Below, piece by piece: positions 17,618 through 24,849 of a stretch of DNA of 64,000 bases. The first letter of the stretch is position 1, and each line of letters begins with the position of its first letter. Location of the stretch: positions 248,001 through 312,000 of the forward strand of contig JAWKNW010000003.1 in the NCBI GenBank assembly GCA_041391505.1, read 5' to 3'. Under the pieces are notes generated by a model. It saw nothing but the letters and a program-made list of their open reading frames with translations. It did not search any database and was not told the origin of the DNA. The translations under genes and the position numbers were made by a program. This DNA comes from Rhodothermales bacterium. Lineage in GTDB: Bacteria > Bacteroidota > Rhodothermia > Rhodothermales > JAHQVL01.

Positions 17618-18580
17618 ATGATGGGAAGGCACGCCGGCCGGATTGTGGCGTTGTGGTTGATCGGGCTCCTCACCCCGGTATCCCTCCACGCGCAGGCCTG
17701 GACCACCGCAAAGGGGACGTTTTACGCCAAATTGAGTCGCAGCGACATCCGCGCGGCCGATCAGTTCACCTTCGACGGCCGCACGGCCGACTTTATCGAC
17801 GGCGTCTCGGGCAACGCGTTCGTCGACCAAAGTTATTACCTCTACACCGAGTGGGGTCTGCTGAACAATCTCACGGTGGTCCTCTCCGCCCCGTTCAAGC
17901 AGCTCACCGTGACCGACCAGGCCTTTCGATATGAGACGTCGGCCATCGGATCCGCGACGGTGGGGCTCCGGTTCGGACTCTTTCCGCTGCTCCACATCCG
18001 GCCTTCGGCGATTTCGATGGCGCTGAACCTCGGGGCCACCGTCCCGACTGGCTACACCCGCAATTACACGCCCAGCGTGGGCTCCGGGCAGGTGGATGCG
18101 CATGCACTGCTCGGTCTCGGCCTGAGCTTCTGGCCCACGGCCGCGTACATCCAGGCCGCCGGCGGATACCGGTACCGGTCCACCTATTACGGCCTCTCGA
18201 AAGCCGTCGGCTGCACGTCCGGCACCGACATCTTCTGCATCCGCGACACGCAGCCGGCGTACGGCGACGAATGGCTGTTCCAGGCCGAGGGCGGCATCAT
18301 CCTGATGAGCGGCACCTTTTTTATCCAGGCGCTCGGACAGGGCGTTTGGTCGGTGGATAAACCCGTCGTGGGCTTCACCGCCCTCAACCCGATCCCCACC
18401 CGGCAGCGCTACATCAAGGCCGGCGCCGGCTTCACGGTATACCCCTTCAAGCTGACGCGCGTTTTTCGGCTGGAAAACCTCGGCTTCGGCGTCCAGGCGT
18501 TTCTGACGCCGTACGGGCGCAACACGATCGATTCGCAGGATCTCTTTTTCGGGATCGACCTCCGGGGCGCCTGGCGCTAG
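17618..18580 (+). CDS. Outer-membrane beta-barrel-like protein, function unknown
   Basis: A 320-residue protein with a signal peptide (MMGRHAGRIVALWLIGLLTPVSLHAQ). The start at 17618 is chosen because it leads into the signal; the frame is open to 17492 but that part overlaps the repeat. The mature chain is a series of alternating aromatic/hydrophobic strands (for example YLYTEWGLLNNLTVVLSAPF and SIGSATVGLRFGL-like stretches) similar to the transporter/meta-pathway barrel families. Two Cys (GCTSGTDIFC) may form a disulphide in a loop. It lies 44 bases upstream of the molybdopterin oxidoreductase gene, so the two may be one unit. No specific function can be given. Confidence 0.7.
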   Translation: MMGRHAGRIVALWLIGLLTPVSLHAQAWTTAKGTFYAKLSRSDIRAADQFTFDGRTADFIDGVSGNAFVDQSYYLYTEWGLLNNLTVVLSAPFKQLTVTDQAFRYETSAIGSATVGLRFGLFPLLHIRPSAISMALNLGATVPTGYTRNYTPSVGSGQVDAHALLGLGLSFWPTAAYIQAAGGYRYRSTYYGLSKAVGCTSGTDIFCIRDTQPAYGDEWLFQAEGGIILMSGTFFIQALGQGVWSVDKPVVGFTALNPIPTRQRYIKAGAGFTVYPFKLTRVFRLENLGFGVQAFLTPYGRNTIDSQDLFFGIDLRGAWR

Positions 18581-18624
18581 CCGCCTCCCGGATCCGTCCG
18601 TCATCCAAACCTCTCGTACCGTAC

Positions 18625-19776
18625 ATGACCCAGCATTCGGGGCGCACCGACGTATCGCGCCGTTCGTTCATCGCCCGGCTCGGAGGCACCGTGCTCGGCG
18701 TCGCCCTGACGCCCCTGGCAGGGTGCGAGACGAACATGGTGGCGCCGTTCGTCGAGGGCACCGACATCCCCTTTCTCACCCCGCTGACGGACCCCAATCC
18801 CGACCGCGCCTTCTACGTCCAGTACGGCGCCGACGGCACCGTCACCAACTGGCCCGGCCCCCGCCAGATCGCGCGCGACGCGTGGACGCTGACCGTCGAC
18901 GGCCTCGTGCCCCAGCCGCGCACCTTCACCTATGCCGACATCCAGCGGCTTTCCGGTGAGGCGATCCGCATCGTGGGCACGCTCCGCTGCATCGTCGACA
19001 GCACCTTCGTCCCCGGGCTCATCGGCACGACGCTGTTCACGGGGATTCCGCTCCGGCTCCTGCTCCAGGAAGCCGGCGTGGACGCGGCGGCCACCCGCCG
19101 GCTGCGCATCTACGGCGCCGACGGTTTCACCAACAACCTGCGGATCCTCGAAGCGATGGGACCGTTCGCGCCCGAGCAGGTCGAGCCGTTGCTCGTCTAC
19201 CAGATGGGCGACGCGGCCCTCACGCCGGATCACGGCTTCCCCGTCCGCCTCGTCGTTCCGGGCCAGTACGGCTACAAGAGCGTCAAGTGGATCAACCGCA
19301 TCGAGGCGACGGCGTCGGATGCCGCCTTCGGCAGCTATCAGGACGTGCTCGGCTACACCGACGACGGACGCGTGCAGGTGGTCAACAAGGCGACGAACCC
19401 CCTTCGCAACGCCCAGATTTCAGCCGGCACCACGACGATCTTCGGCTATGCGATGAGCGGCATGGCCGGCATCTCGCGCGTCGAGATCTCCATCGACGAC
19501 GCCCCCTTCACCCCCGTCACGCTCGTCGATCTCCCGCAGGTCCTCAGCGCCAACCCCTCGCTCCGCGCCACCCTGCAGGTCGACAACGCCTCGCTCTACC
19601 CCTACCCCTTCCGCGGGGTGTGGACGCTCTGGGAATACCCGTGGACCGCCACCGCCGGCGCCCACACGATCCGCGTCCGCGCCATCGACCGGGCCGGCAA
19701 TACCCAGCCGGATACCGACGACGTAGTGGAAGACGGCGAAAACCCGGTCTTCCGGATCAGCGTGACGGTCGCCTGA
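18625..19776 (+). CDS. Tat-exported molybdopterin oxidoreductase, sulfite-oxidase family
   Basis: A 383-residue protein. The Tat signal SRRSFIARLGG (residues 11-21) runs into a lipobox-like LTPLAGC (Cys34), so it may be an exported lipoprotein that folds with its cofactor before export. The Mo-binding domain follows, with Cys122 in GTLRCIVDS at the position of the molybdenum-ligating Cys, then FPVRLVVPGQYGYKSVKWI, the conserved end of the SuoxMo-type domain. Residues about 255-383 fit the Ig-like dimerisation domain. The electron acceptor and substrate are unknown; no MsrP/MsrQ-type partner is adjacent. MsrP-like reductase is an alternative. Confidence 0.85.
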   Translation: MTQHSGRTDVSRRSFIARLGGTVLGVALTPLAGCETNMVAPFVEGTDIPFLTPLTDPNPDRAFYVQYGADGTVTNWPGPRQIARDAWTLTVDGLVPQPRTFTYADIQRLSGEAIRIVGTLRCIVDSTFVPGLIGTTLFTGIPLRLLLQEAGVDAAATRRLRIYGADGFTNNLRILEAMGPFAPEQVEPLLVYQMGDAALTPDHGFPVRLVVPGQYGYKSVKWINRIEATASDAAFGSYQDVLGYTDDGRVQVVNKATNPLRNAQISAGTTTIFGYAMSGMAGISRVEISIDDAPFTPVTLVDLPQVLSANPSLRATLQVDNASLYPYPFRGVWTLWEYPWTATAGAHTIRVRAIDRAGNTQPDTDDVVEDGENPVFRISVTVA

Positions 19777-19795
19777 TGAGGGCGTTGCGGATCGA

Positions 19796-19946
19796 GGTTC
19801 AAAGTTCGAGGTTCAACGCGCTCAGCCCAATCGTTATGGTACTCCGCCCCATTCCCCCATACTTCGAACCTGAAACCTCGAACCTCGAACCCCATACCTC
19901 GAACCTCGAACCCCATACCTCGAACTTCGAACCCCATACCTCGAAC
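19796..19946. repeat. AGGTTC/GAACCT repeat cluster with a 21-bp tandem repeat
   Basis: Between two convergent genes. GAGGTTCAAAGTTCGAGGTTCAA-type sequence near 19796 faces a block of its complement. From 19876 a 21-base unit (CCTCGAACCTCGAACCCCATA) occurs three times, at 19876-19896, 19897-19917 and 19918-19938 (the last with one change), followed by a partial copy to 19946. The arms can pair into a long hairpin. It is part of the dispersed family also seen at 10.95, 17.0, 17.5 and 28.15 kb. Confidence 0.9.
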
Positions 19947-19966
19947 AAGGATCGATAAAATCGATC

Positions 19967-21136
19967 CTATATGTGCCCCAACGCCGCGTCCAGGTCTTCG
20001 ATCAGATCCACCGCATCCTCGATCCCCACCGAGAGGCGGATGAGGGAGTCGCTCAGGCCGTTTTTGATCCGCTCTTCCCGGGGGATGGACGCATGGGTCA
20101 TCGACGCCGGATGGCCGATGAGGCTCTCCACACCGCCCAGGCTTTCGGCCAGCGCAAAGACGCGCGTGCCGGAGAGCACCTTGAAGGCATTCTCGACGGA
20201 GTCTGACGCGAGGGTGAACGAGAGCATGCCGCCGAAGTCCTTCATCTGCTTCTTGGCGGTCTCGTGACCTGGGTCGTCGGGCAGGCCGGGGAAATAGACG
20301 TGGCCGACCTTGTGGTGTTCGGCGAGGAAAGTGGCGATGGCGTGCGCGTTCGCGCAGTGCTGCCGCATGCGGATGTGCAGCGTCTTGGTGCCGCGCAGGT
20401 TGAGGAAGCAGTCCATGGGCCCCGGCACCGCGCCGGCGCACTTCACCTGAAACCGCAGCTTCTCGTTCCAATCGTCCCGGCTCGTGCATACGACCCCGCC
20501 GATGAGGTCCGAGTGCCCGCCGAGGTATTTCGTCGACGAGTGCAGCACGAGATCCGCCCCGAGGGCGAGCGGCTGCTGGAGGTAGGGCGAGGCGAAGGTG
20601 TTGTCGACCGCGACGTCGATGTCGCGGGACTTGGCGAGCGCCACGAGCTGGTGGAGGTCGAGGATGCGGATCAGCGGGTTGGTCGGCGTCTCGAGCCAGA
20701 ACAGCTTTGTCTGCGGCGTGATGGCCTGCTCGACGGCGTCGAGGTTGCGCATGTCCACGAACGAGAAGCGGAGCCCAAAGGGTTCGTAAACCTGCCGGAA
20801 GAGCCGGAAGGTGCCGCCGTAGAGGTCGTTCGTCGACACGACGTGGTCGCCGGGGCGCAGCCCTTTCAGGATGGCGTCGATGCCGGCCACGCCGGACGAG
20901 AAGCAGATGCCGTGCTCGGCCTGCTCGAGCGCCGCCAGGTTCTTCTCGAGCGCCGTCCGCGTCGGGTTCGTGACGCGCGCGTACTCGTGCCCCTTGTGTT
21001 CGCCCGGCGCCGCCTGGACGTAGGTCGAAGTCTGGTAGATGGGCGTCATGATGGCGCCGCTGACGGGGTCCGGTTCCTGGCCGGCGTGAACGGCGAGGGT
21101 GCCGAAACGGTACGGGGTCCTGGTGTCGACTTGCAT
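19967..21136 (-). CDS. metB: Cys/Met metabolism PLP enzyme, cystathionine gamma-synthase or beta/gamma-lyase
   Basis: A 389-residue PLP-dependent enzyme of transsulfuration. Family blocks are in order: AVHAGQEPDPVSGAI, PIYQTSTYVQ, YARVTNPTRTALE, SSGVAGIDAI, VVSTNDLYGGTFRLF, VDNTFASPYLQ, the PLP lysine Lys203 in HSSTKYLGGHSD, and SLGGVESLIGHPASMTHA. The EYARVTNPTR and SLGGVESLI features occur in both gamma-synthases and lyases, so the reaction direction (making cystathionine from an acylated homoserine, or splitting it) is not settled; the symbol is provisional. It is monocistronic. Confidence 0.85.
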   Translation of the reverse strand: MQVDTRTPYRFGTLAVHAGQEPDPVSGAIMTPIYQTSTYVQAAPGEHKGHEYARVTNPTRTALEKNLAALEQAEHGICFSSGVAGIDAILKGLRPGDHVVSTNDLYGGTFRLFRQVYEPFGLRFSFVDMRNLDAVEQAITPQTKLFWLETPTNPLIRILDLHQLVALAKSRDIDVAVDNTFASPYLQQPLALGADLVLHSSTKYLGGHSDLIGGVVCTSRDDWNEKLRFQVKCAGAVPGPMDCFLNLRGTKTLHIRMRQHCANAHAIATFLAEHHKVGHVYFPGLPDDPGHETAKKQMKDFGGMLSFTLASDSVENAFKVLSGTRVFALAESLGGVESLIGHPASMTHASIPREERIKNGLSDSLIRLSVGIEDAVDLIEDLDAALGHI

Positions 21137-21221
21137 GGCAGAGCGGTAAAAACGGGTGCGATCGAAAAGGAATGGATGGCAAACGCGGCAGCCTATCGGA
21201 GGTTGCCGCAGGTATAAACGA

Positions 21222-21254
21222 CAAAGACCCGAGGAGCCGTGGCCCCTCGGGTCT
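21222..21254 (-). terminator. Likely terminator of the TPR lipoprotein gene
   Basis: AGACCCGAGG at 21225-21234 pairs with CCTCGGGTCT at 21245-21254. Read on the minus strand the stem is followed by TTGTCGTTT. It lies between the stop of the TPR gene and the metB start. Confidence 0.55.
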
Positions 21255-21267
21255 GTCTACATTCGAG

Positions 21268-21391
21268 CGTCATCTCGACCGGAGGTCTGTTCTCACGAAC
21301 ATGGGAATACCTCCCCGAGACGTGCAAAGCCAATCGGCAGGAGATCCCTCGGCGAATCCACTCGTTTCACGAGGGAACGCTCGGGATGACG
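21268..21391. repeat. Structured intergenic repeat bounded by CGTCATC and GATGACG
   Basis: CGTCATCTCGACCG begins at 21268 and CGGGATGACG ends at 21391. Between them are paired blocks such as CTCGTTTCACGAG and GGAGGTCTGTTC...GAATACCTCC. It is the second copy of the family seen at 17135-17285 and lies just after the TPR gene. Confidence 0.65.
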
Positions 21392-21400
21392 CCGTGGGCG

Positions 21401-22606
21401 TCAGTTCAGGTCGATGCCGGCGCAGGCGGCGGCTTCTTCCGCCTTGTCCTGCTGGCCCGTCTGGACGTACGCCGTGAAGAGCGCGTTGCAGGTCAGCGTG
21501 GCGTCTTCGCCGGCGGCCACCTGGAGGTCGCGCGCCTTTTCAAGGGGCTCGACGGCCTGCTCGAAGTACTGCTTGCGCTGTTCGACCAGCCCTTCCAGTT
21601 CTTCTTCGGCCTGCGTGCGCTGGCTGGACGACATGCTGTCGCGGTTCTCGCGCAGGTGGTCGTCCTTCTCCGAGATCTGCTCGTTGACCGCGACCGCCTG
21701 GTTGATGAACGTCGCGCCGAGGTTGTAGTAGGCGACGCCGTAATCCGGATCGAGACGGATCGCCGAACGGAATTCCGCTTCGGCCGCCGCGTACTCTTCG
21801 GCTTCCAGGAGGAGCGTGCCGTAGTTGTAGTGGTAGAGCTTGTTATCCGGCTCGCGCTTCACGGCGTCGGCATAGACCTGCTTGGCGCGGTCCATCTGGC
21901 CCGACGTGATGTAGGCGTTGAGCAGCTGGCTCTGCAGCTCCGGCTTGTCGGGATACATGTCGCGCGCTTTTTCGAGCAGGGCGATGGCATCCGGCGTCCG
22001 GTTGTGCTGCATGTAGAGGTTCGACAGAAGCACGTAGGAATCGGCCTCGTTTTCGCCCAGGGAGAGGGCTTTTTCGAACGGCGCGATGGCCTGCTGCTGC
22101 ATGCCGGCGTTGATCATCGCGTAGGCCGCGTTGACGTAGGGGCCGGCGGAGTCGGGCTGGATGGTCGACGTGTTCTGGAAGTACGTCACCGCTTCGGTGT
22201 ACGCATCCTTGTTTTCGCGGCCCCGGTTGAAGGCCTGGAAGCCCAGCTGGAACTCGCTCACGTAGGCCTGGCGCAGCTGCTGGATGGTCGACGCGCGACC
22301 GGGCTCGACTTCGAGCGCCTTGTTGTAGGCTTCCACCATCTTCTCGACGATCTCCGTGTGCTGGGCGGCGTCGCGCACTTCGCCAGCCTGGCGCTGCAGG
22401 AGTTTGCCCTTCACTTCGTACGCTTCCGCATTCTGCGGATTCGATGCGATCGCCTGGTCGAGCTTGCTGAGGTATTCCTCGTAGTTCACATCGTCCAGCG
22501 TCAACGCAAGCTTGGCACCCTCCACATTCGGATCGCCGCCGCAGCCCGCCGCCATCGATATAAGTCCGACCAACAACAGGCCGCAGTACATGACAAGGTT
22601 TTTCAT
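21401..22606 (-). CDS. TPR-repeat lipoprotein
   Basis: A 401-residue exported lipoprotein. The ATG at 22606 is chosen because GGAGG lies 13 bases upstream of it, and because it gives a signal ending ISMAAGC (Cys about residue 22); a GTG at 22639 would sit before that Shine-Dalgarno site. The body consists of tandem tetratricopeptide-type helices (for example YAMINAGMQQQAIAPFEKAL, LLSNLYMQHNRTPDAIALLEKA, YNYGTLLLEAEEYAAAEAEF and YYNLGATFINQAVA) with a helical, Gln/Glu-rich insertion near residues 320-360. Such proteins scaffold complexes at the envelope; no particular partner is indicated. An upstream AT-richer gap precedes it. Confidence 0.85.
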   Translation of the reverse strand: MKNLVMYCGLLLVGLISMAAGCGGDPNVEGAKLALTLDDVNYEEYLSKLDQAIASNPQNAEAYEVKGKLLQRQAGEVRDAAQHTEIVEKMVEAYNKALEVEPGRASTIQQLRQAYVSEFQLGFQAFNRGRENKDAYTEAVTYFQNTSTIQPDSAGPYVNAAYAMINAGMQQQAIAPFEKALSLGENEADSYVLLSNLYMQHNRTPDAIALLEKARDMYPDKPELQSQLLNAYITSGQMDRAKQVYADAVKREPDNKLYHYNYGTLLLEAEEYAAAEAEFRSAIRLDPDYGVAYYNLGATFINQAVAVNEQISEKDDHLRENRDSMSSSQRTQAEEELEGLVEQRKQYFEQAVEPLEKARDLQVAAGEDATLTCNALFTAYVQTGQQDKAEEAAACAGIDLN

Positions 22607-22827
22607 GGCTCTTTTTAGCCCTCCTTTATTCGAGTTCACTGGTATGATCCAATTCCAGGTTGTGGGTGAGAAGCTGGAAATTGACAGTTGCGCATGTTGC
22701 TAAACCGTGCAAACTACGCATAATGGTCGCAGATTGTAAATGCACTAACCCAAAGTTCATGCGGCGCGGCGCGCACCGGACCCTGTCGACAGGCCGGGAA
22801 CAGCGCACGTAGCCACGCTTAGGACCC

Positions 22828-23817
22828 ATGAGTCCTTCGATAGTTGCTCCCGATCCCATGCACCCACATCCCGCCAGCGGCGTCGCCGCGTTCCTCGCCG
22901 GCCTGATCGACTACGCCGGCCTCTACCCGCCCGCCGCCCTCCCCCTCGCCGACGCCGCCGCCCACTACCGCCGCTACCTCGGGGGCCCCGACGGCTGGAT
23001 GCTGGGCCGCTTCGTGTGTCCCGCCGGCCAGCTCGCCGCCCTCGACGGCCTCCTCGCGCCCGACGACTCCTGCCGCCTCACCGTCATCCCCACCGGCGGC
23101 CCTGACGCCGAGTTATACCTCGGCGCGCTGGACGCCGACCTCGCCGCCGCCCGCGCGTTTCTGGACCTGCGCGCCCCGCAGTCCGCCATCGAGCTGCTCG
23201 AACTCCGCCTCCCCGCCGGCCTGCTGGAGCCGTTCGAGCCGGGCGACGTCCTCCGCTTCCTGGAGACCCTGCTCGACCGCATCGACCGCGCCGGCCTCGC
23301 GCCGCGGCGCCTCTTCGTGGAAGGCCCCTTCCTCCGCCCCGACGACCCGCGCACCGCGCAACTCGTCGAGCTGCTCCACAGTCTCGACGCCGACCGCCTC
23401 GGCTTCAAGATCCGCACCGGAGGCCTCAACGCCGCCGACTTCCCCGCCCCCGACGCCCTCGCCGAGGCCCTCGCCGCCTGCCGCGACGCCGGCCTGCCGT
23501 TCAAGGCCACCGCCGGCCTCCACCACCCCGTCCGCAGCTTCCGCCGCGAGGTGAACGGGGAGATGCACGGCTTCCTCAACGTCTTCGGCGCCGGCGTCCT
23601 CGCCCACGCCCGCGGCCTCGACCGCGAGACCCTCGCCCGCCTCCTCTCCGACACCGACGCCGCCCACTTCCGCCTCGACGACGCCGGCTTCGCCTGGACC
23701 AACTACCACGCCGGCCCCACCGAAATCGCCCTGGCCCGCGCATTTGCCACCTCCTTCGGCAGCTGCAGCTTCGACGAGCCGCGCGAGGATCTGGCGGGAA
23801 TCGGCATTACCCTGTAA
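22828..23817 (+). CDS. Conserved hypothetical protein, possibly a cytosolic TIM-barrel-like enzyme
   Basis: A 329-residue soluble protein without signal peptide or membrane segment. Notable blocks are FLAGLIDYAGLYPPAALPL near the start, GFKIRTGGLNAADFP, the repeated-looking PFKATAGLHHPVRSF and MHGFLNVFGAGVLA. The ordered beta/alpha pattern with a Lys-x-Thr-x-Gly and a GLHHP motif suggests a barrel enzyme, but I do not recognise a characterised family. An internal ATG at 22858 is an alternative start. Third codon positions are almost all G or C, more extreme than neighbours. It is isolated between two non-coding gaps; nothing in the context gives a role. Confidence 0.7.
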   Translation: MSPSIVAPDPMHPHPASGVAAFLAGLIDYAGLYPPAALPLADAAAHYRRYLGGPDGWMLGRFVCPAGQLAALDGLLAPDDSCRLTVIPTGGPDAELYLGALDADLAAARAFLDLRAPQSAIELLELRLPAGLLEPFEPGDVLRFLETLLDRIDRAGLAPRRLFVEGPFLRPDDPRTAQLVELLHSLDADRLGFKIRTGGLNAADFPAPDALAEALAACRDAGLPFKATAGLHHPVRSFRREVNGEMHGFLNVFGAGVLAHARGLDRETLARLLSDTDAAHFRLDDAGFAWTNYHAGPTEIALARAFATSFGSCSFDEPREDLAGIGITL

Positions 23818-24072
23818 ACGCAGGCGCATCATACATGGCTATGCCGGGCAGGCGTCCGGCCGAGCCGGACGGCGTCGTAGAGGACTTGTGCCCGCGAACG
23901 CGGGTAACTCCCCGAATCACCGAGATATCTCATCACCACGACATCTCGGATGCGAGTCCAGGACTCATACCGGACTCGATCCGAGACCCCGTGCTCCTGC
24001 GCCTTCACTGACCGCCTCAAAGAGGCCTGAGCCTGACCGCCGAGTCACTTGTGCTCTATAGTTAAACGTCCG

Positions 24073-24849
24073 TTATTCCTCACCCGAAAAAGAGAGCAAA
24101 ACAAGACGAAAACCAACGCTGTAGTATGGGGAGTCGGACTCGCCCCAGGCGCGTGCGGCACAGTGCGCCCTGCGAAGACCAAGGATGAACGAGCCGCCCC
24201 GTACAGAGCGTCGGTCGGTTCTTATTGGATCTTCCCATTCCTCGTCTGCCCAAGTATAGGGGTAGGTTTTATAGGGGCTCCGTGTCCATTCCCACACGTT
24301 TCCAGCCATCTCTTCGGCGCCTATGGGACTGATACCCCCAGGAAAACACCCAAGCGTCTGCGGCGATTCAATGCGGGTCTCATGGACATTAGCTCGATCA
24401 ACCTCGAAGTCATCACCCCATGGAAAGGTCCTGGCGGCCATAGAGTTGTTCTTAGATCTGCCCTGTTTTACCATACTCATTTTCTGTATACAAACCGGCT
24501 CAACCTTTCGAGGCAAACTGGCTGCACCGCGAGCTGCCATTTCCCATTCGGGCTCGGAGGGAAGCGCAACTCGCCACCTTTCTGGCAGCCAGCCGGCCAA
24601 ACGATACTTCCGGGTGAGCCAACTGGGTACGCATGCGGCTTCATACCAGGAAACGCCGACAACTGGATTGTTTTGTAGGGTGAACGGCACCCCAAAATCA
24701 AGAGGCAATGCACTCGCAGATTCCTCCTTCCAGTGCCATCCATTCGTGCTCCATAGCATCCGGTCGTTGTATCCCCCATCACTTACGAAGGCCTGGTATT
24801 GAGCGTTTGATACCGGATACCTTGCGATCCAGAACTCATTGGACAGCAC
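24073..24849 (-). pseudogene. Detached C-terminal FGE-sulfatase-like domain of the NACHT protein
   Basis: An open frame of 258 residues that continues the NACHT protein in another frame. It reads LSNEFWIARYPVSNAQYQAF, PVVGVSWYEAACVP, LPSEPEWEMAARG, FPWGDD, AGNVWEWTRSP and a closing SVRGGSF...YYSVGFRLV. This is the formylglycine-generating-enzyme/sulfatase-modifying (C-type-lectin-like) fold. The first piece of the same domain (FCYVPAGEVLMGTDEKNP) ends the upstream frame. The only start is a GTG inside the domain, with no upstream ribosome site, so it is not a separate gene. One extra T in the run at 24873-24877 would restore DLFWGKGRHAVVLSNEFW. It may be a pseudogene, a sequencing error or -1 frameshifting. 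Base composition is less GC-rich than neighbours. Confidence 0.8.

Noticed and set aside
24049..24678. Plus-strand frame over the FGE-domain tail
   Set aside because: It lies opposite the conserved FGE domain and has no family features.
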